DNA from: RGIG6919 sp045531905
GTDB taxonomy: Bacteria; Bacillota; Clostridia; Lachnospirales; Lachnospiraceae
Assembly: GCA_045531905.1 (NCBI GenBank)
Contig: JAZSEY010000015.1
Coordinates: 20,870-84,869 of the forward strand
Length of the DNA: 64,000 nt
Direction of reading: 5' to 3'
Within the stretch, counting starts at the first letter, position 1. Each line of letters opens with the position of its first letter. The notes under the pieces were generated by a model. That model did not search any database and was not told the DNA's origin. It worked only from the letters and a program-made list of their open reading frames with translations. Shown one piece after another: positions 24,882-33,974 of the stretch. The position numbers and the translations under genes were made by a program.

Positions 24882-25652
24882 TTAATAATACATGAGATTT
24901 GTGATTACTTCATCTGCCAACAAACGATAACTCTCCGCACCCGCACTTCTAGTATCATATAAATTGATTGGTAATCCATGACTTGGTGCTTCTGCCAATC
25001 TAACATTTCTAGGAATGATCGTCTTATAAATATTCTGCTTCAAATTGTTCTTAACATCTTCTACTACTTGAAGTGATAAATTTGTACGGCAATCGTACAT
25101 AGTAAATACAACACCTTCGATTGTCAATTCCTTGTTCAACTTCTTCTGAATTAATTCAATGGTGTATATTAACTGTGACAAACCATCCAATGCAAAGAAC
25201 TCACACTGTATTGGAACCAAAACAGTATTTGCAGCTGTCATGGAATTGACTGTTAACATTCCAAGAGCAGGAGGACAATCAATAATTATGAAGTCAAACT
25301 TGTCCTGAATCTTTCTCAAAATATTCTTAATAATAAACTGCATATTTGGCTCACCAATAAATTCAACCTCTGCTCCAGCCAATTCTCTGTTTGCTGGAAT
25401 GAGATTTAATCCCGGAACTACATCAATCAACATACATTCTCCAATATTACATTCATCACACATAACATCATAGATTGTATATTTCAAATCATTCTTGTCT
25501 ACACCTAATCCACTTGTCATATTACCCTGTGGATCCATATCCACAGCCAGTACCTTCATTCCTTTTTCAGCCAGACAGGCTGCTAAATTAATGGATGTTG
25601 TTGTCTTTCCGACACCACCCTTTTGGTTGGCGACAGCAATAATTCTGCCCAT
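24882..25652 (-). CDS. parA: Chromosome-partitioning ATPase ParA (Soj)
   Basis: A 256-residue Walker-type ATPase that binds nucleoid DNA and partners ParB; in Bacillus, Soj also regulates DnaA. The deviant Walker A KGGVGKTT lies at residues 11-18, the A' motif at VDMDPQGNMTSGLG (about 38-51), and Walker B at FIIIDCPPALG (about 117-127). The length is typical. The upstream region carries parS sites, so the promoter may be feedback-controlled by ParB. It is located 9 kb from dnaA, as is usual for origin-proximal parAB. Confidence 0.97.
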   Translation of the reverse strand: MGRIIAVANQKGGVGKTTTSINLAACLAEKGMKVLAVDMDPQGNMTSGLGVDKNDLKYTIYDVMCDECNIGECMLIDVVPGLNLIPANRELAGAEVEFIGEPNMQFIIKNILRKIQDKFDFIIIDCPPALGMLTVNSMTAANTVLVPIQCEFFALDGLSQLIYTIELIQKKLNKELTIEGVVFTMYDCRTNLSLQVVEDVKNNLKQNIYKTIIPRNVRLAEAPSHGLPINLYDTRSAGAESYRLLADEVITNLMYY

Positions 25653-25696
25653 CCCAATTCCTCCATTCTATCTGATGTTTGCACCTAGTATATCAT

Positions 25697-25722
25697 AAAA
25701 ATGTTCCACGTGGAACATTTTT
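25697..25722. promoter_or_regulatory. parS site 1
   Basis: TGTTCCACGTGGAACA at 25702-25717 is a perfect palindrome and matches the clostridial form of the ParB-binding site. The palindrome extends to 26 bp through the A/T flanks. Confidence 0.93.
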
Positions 25723-25756
25723 ATATGAATATTTTGAAAAAGAATTTAGTATTAAA

Positions 25757-25772
25757 TGTTCCACGTGGAACA
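25757..25772. promoter_or_regulatory. parS site 2
   Basis: A second identical 16-bp TGTTCCACGTGGAACA, 55 bp from the first. Confidence 0.93.
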
Positions 25773-25806
25773 TTTTAGATATGAGGTGTGGAACAGGGCA
25801 AATACC

Positions 25807-25835
25807 TTGACAATCCGTACTATTTTGATTAAAAT
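25807..25835 (+). promoter_or_regulatory. Predicted promoter of tRNA-Arg
   Basis: TTGACA and TAAAAT are separated by 17 bp, 28 bp before the tRNA. Confidence 0.6.
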
Positions 25836-25863
25836 ATTTATATGTGTATTTATATAAATATAA

Positions 25864-25937
25864 GCATTTGTAGCTCAGTAGGATAGAGCGTCCGCCTCCT
25901 AAGCGGAAGGCCGTGGGTTCGACTCCCGCCAGGTGCA
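25864..25937 (+). tRNA. tRNA-Arg (anticodon CCT)
   Basis: A full cloverleaf: acceptor GCATTTG/CAGGTGC (with G-T pairs), D-stem GCTC/GAGC, anticodon stem TCCGC/GCGGA with loop CTCCTAA (anticodon CCU, reads AGG), T-stem GTGGG/CCCGC. CCA is not encoded. Confidence 0.94.
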
Positions 25938-25999
25938 TTTGTTACATATTATAATAGGAAGAAACAAGTATTTTTATCACATATTTTGGAGGAATCACA

Positions 26000-26584
26000 A
26001 TGAAACAAAGACCAAAGATGAATCTCATTATCAGTTCAACTGCAATGATGGGTTCATTATTAGTAATTTTATATTTAATTATGGTTATGCCACAACGATT
26101 AGATTTAATCGTAACATTCGGAATCATTGCTTTGGCAGATAATTATTTCTTAGTGGATGGCATATTAAAAAGAATCGATGACATTTCCAATGACAATTTG
26201 GACAAGCAAGCTGAGATTGCAAAGGTTGAAAAGGGAATTTATTCCATTGCAAAAAGAGAAGAAGCTGCAATGTCAGAACGTGTTGATGAATTAGTAACTG
26301 CTATCCAAGCATTACAGGAAGATAACGAAAGATTGAATAATGAGTTAATTGAGCAACAGAAATTATTTACCAAGGTTTCTATGAAGAAGAGTCAGGAGAG
26401 TTATGGTAAAATCATCAACGGGAATGACCGTGTTGCAAAACTTCTTATCCAACTTACGAGTAATAATAATACAGTATCAACAGAGACTTTGGAATTATTA
26501 AGTGACATTGCAACCGCTTTGGATGCAAAGAAAAAAGAAGAGATTCATTCAAATGTCACAATGATGCCACCTCGCGCAGAATAG
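26000..26584 (+). CDS. Membrane-anchored coiled-coil protein, unknown
   Basis: A 194-residue protein with two N-terminal membrane helices (about residues 9-31 and 34-53). It is followed by a long cytoplasmic coiled coil (about 58-135, with ERVDELVTAIQALQEDNERL) and a short polar tail. No family was recognised. The shape suits a membrane-tethered scaffold. It is followed after 25 bp by the exonuclease gene and preceded by tRNA-Arg. TTTTGGAGGAA gives a good ribosome site. Confidence 0.7.
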   Translation: MKQRPKMNLIISSTAMMGSLLVILYLIMVMPQRLDLIVTFGIIALADNYFLVDGILKRIDDISNDNLDKQAEIAKVEKGIYSIAKREEAAMSERVDELVTAIQALQEDNERLNNELIEQQKLFTKVSMKKSQESYGKIINGNDRVAKLLIQLTSNNNTVSTETLELLSDIATALDAKKKEEIHSNVTMMPPRAE

Positions 26585-26609
26585 GAAATAACGAAAGGAT
26601 TTTATTCCG

Positions 26610-27593
26610 ATGAATTACATTGTATTCGATCTGGAATGGAACCAATGTTCAAACCCGAATTTTGAAAATGAATTGCTACCTTTTGAAATCATTGAAATTG
26701 GAGCAGTCAAGATGAATTCCAAATTTCAAATCATTGATGAATTTGGTAGTATTATCAAACCACAAGTGTACAAGAAACTGCAAAAGCATATCAAGGACGT
26801 ACTCAACTATGATGAAGAGTATTTAAAAAATGGACGACATTTCGACGAGGTATGCAAAGAGTTTTTAGACTGGTGTGGCGAAGACTACAAATTTTGTACA
26901 TGGGGACCACTAGATTTATATTACCTACAACAGAATATGGATTTCTATGTTATGGAACCTCTACCTGCCCCATTATATTTTTATAATGCACAGGAAATAT
27001 TTTCAGAGATTTATCCACAATATGGTAACTGCAAGTTAGAAAAGGCAGTTAATGAATTAAAGATTCCAATTGATAAAGATAGACCATTTCATAGTGCAAT
27101 CAATGATGCTTACTATACCGGACTGGTTATGGCAAAAGCAAAGATTCGGAATTTTGCAGACCAGTATTCAGTCGATTATTATAACAATCCTAAGACAGAG
27201 GAAGAAGAGATATTTAATAAGCATCGTAACTTTACCGAATATGTCACTAGAGAATTCGATGATAAAATAGTGGCTATGGAAGATACGAAATTAACTGGCT
27301 TGTTATGTAACAAGTGTAATCGAAAAACACTTCGTAAAATCAAATGGTTCTCCAACAATTCGAATAATTATTTATGCGTAGGTAAGTGTTGGTATCACGG
27401 ATATGTCATGGGTAAGATAAAATTTAGAAGCACCTATGATGATAAAGTCTTTGCTATAAAAAGGGTTCAGTTGATCAAAAAAGCAGAGATGGAAGAAATC
27501 AAAGAACGTCAAAACACACTACGTCAAAAAAGAAAAGAACGTAACAAGCAACAACGTTTAAAAGCAAAGCAGAAAAAAAACGACCTTAAATAA
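26610..27593 (+). CDS. DEDDh 3'-5' exonuclease (DnaQ/RNase T superfamily)
   Basis: A 327-residue nuclease. The motifs are ExoI with Asp7 and Glu9 (FDLEWNQ), ExoII in the CTWGPLDLYYLQQ region near residues 96-108, and ExoIIIe His...Asp in PFHSAINDAYYTG near 155-167. These give the four acidic residues and the His of the DEDDh class. Residues about 230-280 contain a Cys-rich segment (LLCNKCNRKTLRK and VGKCWYHG) that may bind zinc. The C-terminus is strongly basic and helical (RQKRKERNKQQRLKAKQ), suggesting nucleic-acid binding. The substrate, RNA or DNA, is undetermined. Confidence 0.85.
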   Translation: MNYIVFDLEWNQCSNPNFENELLPFEIIEIGAVKMNSKFQIIDEFGSIIKPQVYKKLQKHIKDVLNYDEEYLKNGRHFDEVCKEFLDWCGEDYKFCTWGPLDLYYLQQNMDFYVMEPLPAPLYFYNAQEIFSEIYPQYGNCKLEKAVNELKIPIDKDRPFHSAINDAYYTGLVMAKAKIRNFADQYSVDYYNNPKTEEEEIFNKHRNFTEYVTREFDDKIVAMEDTKLTGLLCNKCNRKTLRKIKWFSNNSNNYLCVGKCWYHGYVMGKIKFRSTYDDKVFAIKRVQLIKKAEMEEIKERQNTLRQKRKERNKQQRLKAKQKKNDLK

Positions 27594-27608
27594 AAGGTCG
27601 TTTTTTTG
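27573..27608. terminator. Bidirectional terminator between exonuclease gene and rsmG
   Basis: The stem AAAAAACGACCTT with its complement and a 7-base loop is flanked by A and T runs. The exonuclease stop codon lies in the loop. Confidence 0.9.
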
Positions 27609-27616
27609 TTACATTT

Positions 27617-28348
27617 TTACTTATACACACCCAAAGGAGTTTTACTTGCTGTTCCTGCCTTGCGAGGATATGTCTTTGGTGTAGTCTTGACTTTTTTAAT
27701 GCAAACCAAACTTCTTTGAATTTCCTCTTCTGAAGGTAAAGAGAACGCATCTACAAAATCAACTTTGCCACCAAGTATATCAATTGCCTTTGTTGCATCA
27801 GAAAGTTCTACATCAATATTTCCAGATTTGTAGGAAACAAAATAACCTCCCTGCTTTACAAAAGGAACACAATACTCACTTAAGGTTGCCAGATTTGCTA
27901 CAGCTCTAGATACACATATATCAAATCCTTCCCGCAAATCCTTTTGTCTCGCTCCATCCTCTGCTCTAAAATGCACTGCTGTAATATTCTTCAGCTGCAA
28001 TGCTTTGATAACATCCTGCAAAAACAATACTCTTTTATTCAAGGAATCCAAAAGTACAACTTCTAATTCCGGAAATGCGATTTTCAATGGAATACCTGGA
28101 AAACCTGCTCCGGTTCCCACATCAATCAATCGAATGGATGTATTCTTATCAAGACGATGCAATACTTTTGCCAAAGCCAGGCTGTCTGCAAAATGCTTTA
28201 GCATTACCTCATCTTTTTCTGTAATTGCAGTCAAGTTCATCACTTTATTCTTTTCAACCAGCATCTCATAGTACAACTGAAACTGTTCCAATTGTTCTGT
28301 AGATAATTCTACCTGAAATGAAGATACTAATTCAGTTAACTTGTTCAT
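27617..28348 (-). CDS. rsmG: 16S rRNA (guanine527-N7)-methyltransferase
   Basis: This 243-residue SAM enzyme methylates G527 of 16S rRNA; loss of it gives low-level streptomycin resistance in other bacteria. Motif I (LIDVGTGAGFPGIPLKIAFP), a second block (LLDSLNKRVLFLQDV) and the conserved Arg-containing FDICVSRAVANL are all present. I chose the ATG at 28348, with AAGGA 8 bases upstream, over a start ten codons earlier that would lie inside mnmG. It starts 1 bp after the mnmG stop, so it is translationally linked to mnmG. Confidence 0.96.
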   Translation of the reverse strand: MNKLTELVSSFQVELSTEQLEQFQLYYEMLVEKNKVMNLTAITEKDEVMLKHFADSLALAKVLHRLDKNTSIRLIDVGTGAGFPGIPLKIAFPELEVVLLDSLNKRVLFLQDVIKALQLKNITAVHFRAEDGARQKDLREGFDICVSRAVANLATLSEYCVPFVKQGGYFVSYKSGNIDVELSDATKAIDILGGKVDFVDAFSLPSEEEIQRSLVCIKKVKTTPKTYPRKAGTASKTPLGVYK

Positions 28349-28349
28349 A

Positions 28350-30233
28350 TTATTGTTCCTTTCTCTTAAGGCTCTCAATATAAATCATCAAAACAGAAAC
28401 ATCTGCTGGAGAAACACCAGAGATACGGGATGCCTGACCTATATTTTCCGGTCTTACGCTAGAAAGTTTTTGTCTTGCTTCCTTACGGATGTTTTCCACC
28501 AAGTCATAATCAATATCTGTTGGAATCTTTTTATTCTCTAATTTTTTAAAATGTTCTACCTGCTGAGACTGTCTTTTGATATATCCTTCATATTTCAAGT
28601 TGATATTAATCTGTTCAATCACATCCGCAGACATTTCCTGTCTATCAGTATCAAGGTCCGCCACCAATTCATATGACAGTTCCGGACGCTTAATCAAATC
28701 CGCTAAACTAAGAGCAGTCTTTAGTGGAGTACTTTCATGTGCTTCCAAAAATGCCTGTACTTTTTTGTTAGCTCCAATCATAATACCGTGCAAACGTTCC
28801 ACTTCTGCGTCAATTTTTTCTCTCTTATCACAAAAATCCTTGTATCTTTCATCATCAATCAAACCAATCTCATGACCAATATCTGTAAGACGTAGGTCTG
28901 CATTATCCTGACGAAGTAATAAACGATACTCAGCACGAGAAGTCATCATACGATATGGTTCAAAGGTCTCTTTTGTCACCAAATCATCTATCAATACACC
29001 AATATAAGCCTGAGAACGGTCTAAAATAATTGGTTCTTGTCCCGTAATTTTTCTTGCCGCATTGATTCCCGCCATAAGTCCCTGCGCTGCAGCTTCTTCG
29101 TATCCAGAACTTCCGTTAAACTGTCCGCCGCTAAAAAGTCCTTCAATTGCCTTAAATTCTAGAGATGGCTTTAACTGCAATGCATTGATACAATCATACT
29201 CAATAGCATATGCATTTCTAACAATGTTCGCATTTTCCAATCCCGGAACACTTCGGTACATAGCATACTGAACATCTTCCGGTAAAGAGCTAGACATACC
29301 ACCAATGTACATTTCATTTGTATTCTCGCCTTCCGGCTCAATAAAAACCTGATGTCTATCCTTATCTGCAAACTTCACTACCTTATCTTCAATAGAAGGA
29401 CAATATCTTGGACCTGTTCCTTCAATTGCACCTGAAAACAATGGTGAACGATCAATATTATTTCGAATAATTTCATGTGTTTTTTGATTTGTATAGGTGA
29501 GCCAACAAGAAATCTGCTCTCTCTGAATATCCTCTTCCCGGTTGGTAAAAGAAAATGGTACAATTCGCTCGTCACCCTTTTGCTCTTCCATCTTAGAAAA
29601 ATCAATACTTCTTTTATCAATTCGTGCAGGTGTACCCGTTTTAAAACGACGCACATCAATACCAAGCTGTTTTAAAGAATCTGTTAAATGATTAGCAGCT
29701 TGTAAACCGTTTGGTCCGGTTGGATTGCTCACATCACCGTAAATACAACGTGCCTTCAAATAAGTTCCAGTACACAATATTACAGCCTTTGTATAATAAG
29801 TAGCTCCAGAACTGGTTTTCACACCTTTTACCATTCCATCTTCGGCCATTATTTCTGCTACCTCAGCTTGACGAAGCACAAGATTATCAGTATTTTCAAG
29901 TACTTCTTTCATTGCTTGAGAATAATTTTTCTTATCAGCCTGTGCACGAAGAGAATGAACAGCAGGACCTTTTGATTGATTTAACATCTTCGACTGAATA
30001 AAGGTCTTATCAATGTTTTTACCCATTTCACCGCCAAGAGCATCAATCTCTCTTACCAAATGTCCCTTAGAGCTTCCGCCAATATTAGGATTACATGGCA
30101 TTAAGGCAACACTATCCATACTAACCGTAAATATAATTGTTTTCATGCCAAGTCTGGCACACGCTAATGCAGCCTCACAACCGGCATGACCGGCTCCAAC
30201 AACTGCTACATCATATGTTTCCTGTAAAACCAT
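28350..30233 (-). CDS. mnmG: tRNA uridine-5-carboxymethylaminomethyl modification enzyme, FAD subunit
   Basis: A 627-residue flavoprotein that with MnmE installs the cmnm5 group on U34 of several tRNAs. The FAD dinucleotide-binding motif VVGAGHAGCEAALACARLG lies at residues 10-28. GidA signatures are CNPNIGGSSKGHLVREIDALGG (about 48-69, given with the conserved Cys and Gly run), GLFSGGQFNGSSGYEEAAAQG near 365-385, and TSRAEYRLLLRQDNAD near 425-440. The C-terminal helical MnmE-binding domain is intact. It lies between mnmE (22 bp upstream) and rsmG. Confidence 0.97.
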   Translation of the reverse strand: MVLQETYDVAVVGAGHAGCEAALACARLGMKTIIFTVSMDSVALMPCNPNIGGSSKGHLVREIDALGGEMGKNIDKTFIQSKMLNQSKGPAVHSLRAQADKKNYSQAMKEVLENTDNLVLRQAEVAEIMAEDGMVKGVKTSSGATYYTKAVILCTGTYLKARCIYGDVSNPTGPNGLQAANHLTDSLKQLGIDVRRFKTGTPARIDKRSIDFSKMEEQKGDERIVPFSFTNREEDIQREQISCWLTYTNQKTHEIIRNNIDRSPLFSGAIEGTGPRYCPSIEDKVVKFADKDRHQVFIEPEGENTNEMYIGGMSSSLPEDVQYAMYRSVPGLENANIVRNAYAIEYDCINALQLKPSLEFKAIEGLFSGGQFNGSSGYEEAAAQGLMAGINAARKITGQEPIILDRSQAYIGVLIDDLVTKETFEPYRMMTSRAEYRLLLRQDNADLRLTDIGHEIGLIDDERYKDFCDKREKIDAEVERLHGIMIGANKKVQAFLEAHESTPLKTALSLADLIKRPELSYELVADLDTDRQEMSADVIEQININLKYEGYIKRQSQQVEHFKKLENKKIPTDIDYDLVENIRKEARQKLSSVRPENIGQASRISGVSPADVSVLMIYIESLKRKEQ

Positions 30234-30255
30234 AATCCTTCACCTATCCTAACGT

Positions 30256-31632
30256 CTATTTACCCATACAAAATTCTTTGAAAATCTTATTTACCAAATC
30301 ATCTTCCACAGCCTCACCAATTATATAACCAAGTTCTTCATATGCTCGCATCAAATCAATTGAAAAGAAATCTTCCGGCATACCATTATCGATACTATCA
30401 ATTACACTGGTAAGAGCCTGTTTGCTATTTAATAAAGCTTCTTTGTGTCTCATATTTGTGATATAGATTTCATCATTGAAACGAATGTCACCCTGGAAAA
30501 ACATTTCCTTCAAGATTACATATAAATTGTTGATACCTTCCTTCGTTTTTGTGGAGATTTCCACAATTTTCTTATCTAATAAAGAAGTTATCCACAATTT
30601 ATCCACCACAATATTCAAATCTTGTTTATTTAGCAAAATAATTACGTTTTTATCTTTGATTTTTTCGATAATTTCATTATCATTCTCATCTAAAGGAACT
30701 GAAGCATCTACCACATAAAGAATCAAATCAGCCTGGGAAAGACTAGATTTTGCCTTATCTACACCAATCTTTTCTACCACATCTTCTGTATCACGAATCC
30801 CTGCAGTATCCACAATATTAAGTGGAATTCCTTCAATACTCACGGATTCTTCCAAGGTATCTCTTGTGGTTCCGGCAATATCTGTTACGATTGCACGATT
30901 TTCTCCTAACAACACATTCATAATAGATGATTTTCCTGCATTTGGCTTACCAACGATTACTGTTTTAATACCTTCTTTGAGAATTCTACCATTATCACTG
31001 GTATCCAGTAAATGTTGCAACTGATTATCAATATCTGTTATCACATCTCTCAATTGTTCAGGATAACCATCCAAACTATAATGCTCCGGATCATCTAAAG
31101 CTGATTCGATAAATGCGATATGATATAGAATCTTCTCGCGAATATCCTTAATTCTATCAGACAAATCACCTCTAAGTTGCATCATGGAAGCTTTAGCCGA
31201 AAATTCATTCTTTGCATGAATGATATCCATAACAGATTCAGCCTGAGTCAAATCCATTCTACCATTTAAAAAGGCTCTCTTTGTAAACTCACCAGGCTCC
31301 GCTATACTTGCACCTGCTCTTAATACTACAGAAAGTACCCTTTTCATCACAACAATTCCACCATGACAGTTAATTTCCACAGTATCCTCTCTGGTATAAG
31401 TTGCCGGTGCTTTCATCACAAGCACAATCACTTCATCTATTGTTTCATCATTTTCAACAATATGACCATATGCTGCCTGATAAGACTCTAAAGAAAATAA
31501 ATCCTTTTTCTTTGCCGGTTTAAATATTTGATTAACGATTTCAATAGCGTTATCACCACTGACACGAATAATTCCAATACCCGCATCTGTCATACCGGAC
31601 GCAATGGCAGCTATTGTACCTCTATTTTTCAT
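30256..31632 (-). CDS. mnmE: tRNA modification GTPase MnmE (TrmE)
   Basis: A 458-residue GTPase that works with MnmG on tRNA U34. The N-terminal folate-binding domain runs to about residue 118. The G domain carries G1 GKPNAGKSS, G2 TTRDT, G3 DTAGIRDTEDVVE and G4 NKQD. The C-terminal motif FCMGK is the family FC-x-GK ending and provides the essential Cys. The ATG at 31632, with GGAG 5 bases before it, is chosen over an earlier TTG. A terminator after jag separates it from the rpmH operon, so it probably has its own promoter, which I could not define. Confidence 0.97.
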   Translation of the reverse strand: MKNRGTIAAIASGMTDAGIGIIRVSGDNAIEIVNQIFKPAKKKDLFSLESYQAAYGHIVENDETIDEVIVLVMKAPATYTREDTVEINCHGGIVVMKRVLSVVLRAGASIAEPGEFTKRAFLNGRMDLTQAESVMDIIHAKNEFSAKASMMQLRGDLSDRIKDIREKILYHIAFIESALDDPEHYSLDGYPEQLRDVITDIDNQLQHLLDTSDNGRILKEGIKTVIVGKPNAGKSSIMNVLLGENRAIVTDIAGTTRDTLEESVSIEGIPLNIVDTAGIRDTEDVVEKIGVDKAKSSLSQADLILYVVDASVPLDENDNEIIEKIKDKNVIILLNKQDLNIVVDKLWITSLLDKKIVEISTKTKEGINNLYVILKEMFFQGDIRFNDEIYITNMRHKEALLNSKQALTSVIDSIDNGMPEDFFSIDLMRAYEELGYIIGEAVEDDLVNKIFKEFCMGK

Positions 31633-31737
31633 AATGACTCCAATCAATTTATTTTAGAAATACACTTAACATTTTTCTTTAAAAGTAAACACACTATGAA
31701 AAAGTGTATCACATCATTTATGCAAATTCAAGAATAG

Positions 31738-31769
31738 TAAAAAAGAGGCCAGTAAAAACTGACCTCTTA
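31738..31769 (-). terminator. Terminator of the rpmH-rnpA-yidD-yidC-jag operon
   Basis: On the minus strand the stem AAGAGG(T)CAGT / ACTG(G)CCTCTT is followed by TTTTTT, immediately after the jag stop. Confidence 0.85.
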
Positions 31770-31774
31770 CCTAC

Positions 31775-32416
31775 TTAGTACTTCTTCTTCTCGTAACGCT
31801 TTAACTCAACAATAATGTGTCTGTTTGGTTCTTCACCATCACTTCTTGTTGTAACGTATTTATCATTCTGTAATGCTGAATGAATGATTCTTCTCTCATA
31901 TGGATTCATTGGCTCCAAAGACATAGGCTTTCTATATCTCTTAACCTTGATAGCAATATTCTTAGCTAACTGCTCCAATGTTTCTTTTCTTCTTGCACGG
32001 TAATTCTCAGTATCAAGTTTTACACGAATATAATCTTCGCTTTCTTTATTTACATAAAGACTAATTAAATACTGAAGAGCATCTAAAGTCTGACCTCTCT
32101 TACCAATTAAGATACCCATATCCTCGCCGGTAAGATTGATGTCCATTGTCTTCTCATCTTCATCATACTTTAACTCAACAACAGTCTCAATCTTCATTGC
32201 CTTAAATAAAGCATCTAAATACTCTTCGATTTTGCCAAGGAATGTTTCCTTTGCTCTTGCCTTAATGATAGCAGGCTTTTTGTTAATTCCTAAGAAACCG
32301 GCACTACCTTTATCTACTACTTCATAATCCAAAGCATCACTAGCTACACCAAACTGAATGGCAGCAGCAGTTACAGCTTCTTCTACTGATTTACCTTTAA
32401 ATTCGATATATTCCAT
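31775..32416 (-). CDS. jag: RNA-binding protein Jag/KhpB (SpoIIIJ-associated)
   Basis: A 213-residue RNA-binding protein. It starts with the Jag_N domain (EYIEFKGKSVEEAVTAA, LDYEVVDKGSAGFLGI). A KH domain with GILIGKRGQTLDALQYL lies near residues 112-128, and an R3H domain with ERRIIHSAL and EPNRHIIVELK lies near 172-210. KhpB partners KhpA and is linked to cell elongation and sporulation gene control in Firmicutes. It starts 3 bp after yidC, as in most Firmicutes origins. Confidence 0.96.
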   Translation of the reverse strand: MEYIEFKGKSVEEAVTAAAIQFGVASDALDYEVVDKGSAGFLGINKKPAIIKARAKETFLGKIEEYLDALFKAMKIETVVELKYDEDEKTMDINLTGEDMGILIGKRGQTLDALQYLISLYVNKESEDYIRVKLDTENYRARRKETLEQLAKNIAIKVKRYRKPMSLEPMNPYERRIIHSALQNDKYVTTRSDGEEPNRHIIVELKRYEKKKY

Positions 32417-32419
32417 GGA

Positions 32420-33694
32420 TTATTTATCCCTCCCCTTTACATCATCATAATTTAACATGATATTTGCTTTGGAAGCCATACTTCCTTCTTTGTACTTCTT
32501 GCCTGTATTATTAATACTCTGCATATTTCTTGTATCATAATTACGCAAATTCTTATTTGAAATCTGTGCACTCATAGGACTATCTGTATTAGCCTCGCCC
32601 TGAGCCTCCATCATTCTTTCCATAAATGACTTCTTACCGCCATTTTTAGAATTTTTCTTTGCAGCCTTTTTAGCCATCTTATCTAAAATCTTATCCAGAT
32701 TTGCAACATGATCATAATAATATGTGATACCAATCTGAATAAACAATGAAATAACTGAGTTAGCTGCCCAGTATAAACCAAGACCACTTGGGAAGAACAC
32801 ACACATGAAGAATGACATAATTGGCATAAACATCATAGACTTCATCATAGAGTTCGCCATCTCATTCTGTTCTCCACCCTGCTTCTTCGTATGATTCATT
32901 GAAACCTTCATACTAATCAACTGGAATACTGTTGAAATGATTGGAATCAACAAAGCCAAACTAAGTTTTAAACCAGGTGCTTCAGAAATGTTAATACCAA
33001 ACATGAATTCATTGATTTCATTGATTTTTGGTAAATACATGTTAATCACAGAAGTTATATCAGTATTTCCAGCTAAATCTGCTAAAAACTCATTCCACTG
33101 AGTTGTGGAAAATGTACCTAATACATCAATAACCTCATTATTTGCATTTCCTGTGGTACCAAAATTCTGAACATACGCTGTTGCAGTACTAATCTTATGC
33201 TCATTTACAAACTCTGTTAATACAGTCTTATAATCATCTAAATGATTAATAATACTATCTGCAATTGGAATATATAATTCCTTAATAGAAGAAACATATG
33301 CCGGAATATTACGAACTACATCGTATAAACCAAAAATAATTGGAAATTGAATAAACATTGGCAAACAACCAGCTGTCATGCTTGTACCATATTTTCTATA
33401 GACAGCATTAATCTCCTGATTCTGTTTCAACATAGATTCATTATCTGTTTTATTTTTATATTTCTTCTGAATTTTCTGAATCTCAGGCTGTATAATCTGA
33501 TTAACCTTACTTGTTTTCTGTGAATGCATATTCATAGGTAACAGAATAAGCTTAACTACAACCGTGAACAAGATGATACAAATACCAAGATTTGCAACAC
33601 CATCAACCGCCAAAATGTTGTAAATTATATCCATTACCTTACCGAATAACCAAGAAATTGGATATAATAAACCACCTTGCATTGTTAAAATCAT
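32420..33694 (-). CDS. yidC: Membrane protein insertase YidC/OxaA
   Basis: A 424-residue insertase for Sec-dependent and Sec-independent membrane proteins. Five membrane helices are visible, with the first at residues about 8-30 and the hydrophilic-groove helix in LGICIILFTVVVKLILLP. The family segments IQPEIQKIQKKYKNK and AGCLPMFIQFPIIFGLYDVV are present, and the later helices include SFFMCVFFPSGLGLYWAANS. No lipobox is seen. A large periplasm-facing insertion (about residues 140-215) is longer than in Bacillus. The basic C-terminal tail (KKAAKKNSKNGGKK) may contact ribosomes. Confidence 0.96.
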   Translation of the reverse strand: MILTMQGGLLYPISWLFGKVMDIIYNILAVDGVANLGICIILFTVVVKLILLPMNMHSQKTSKVNQIIQPEIQKIQKKYKNKTDNESMLKQNQEINAVYRKYGTSMTAGCLPMFIQFPIIFGLYDVVRNIPAYVSSIKELYIPIADSIINHLDDYKTVLTEFVNEHKISTATAYVQNFGTTGNANNEVIDVLGTFSTTQWNEFLADLAGNTDITSVINMYLPKINEINEFMFGINISEAPGLKLSLALLIPIISTVFQLISMKVSMNHTKKQGGEQNEMANSMMKSMMFMPIMSFFMCVFFPSGLGLYWAANSVISLFIQIGITYYYDHVANLDKILDKMAKKAAKKNSKNGGKKSFMERMMEAQGEANTDSPMSAQISNKNLRNYDTRNMQSINNTGKKYKEGSMASKANIMLNYDDVKGRDK

Positions 33695-33705
33695 AATGTC
33701 CTCCT

Positions 33706-33939
33706 TTATGGAACGGGGTCATATCCACCTTTACTAAAAGGATTACACCGAAGTATACGCCAAATAGCAAGTAAAACCCCTTTTATTGGGCCATGTTTCT
33801 CAATCGCTTCTACTGCATAATGTGAACACGTTGGATAATATTTACAGGTACTAGGAGTAAACGGTGAAATATTCTTTTGATAAAAATGTATACATCCAAT
33901 AAAAAACCGTTTTATCAGTTTCAAATCTACACACTCCAT
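33706..33939 (-). CDS. yidD: Membrane protein insertion efficiency factor YidD
   Basis: A 77-residue protein with the compact YidD pattern: IHFYQKNISPFTPSTCKYYPTCSHYAVEAI with its three conserved Cys (shown here by positions about 17-45), then GVLLAIWRILRCNPFSKGGYDPVP. It aids YidC-mediated insertion at the inner membrane. The annotated ATG at 33939 has a weak ribosome site. A TTG five codons later, preceded by GGAG, would give the more typical start KLIKRFFIG. Confidence 0.92.
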   Translation of the reverse strand: MECVDLKLIKRFFIGCIHFYQKNISPFTPSTCKYYPTCSHYAVEAIEKHGPIKGVLLAIWRILRCNPFSKGGYDPVP

Positions 33940-33974
33940 TTCCCATAAAACACAACATGCTTTCTGGAATAAAA

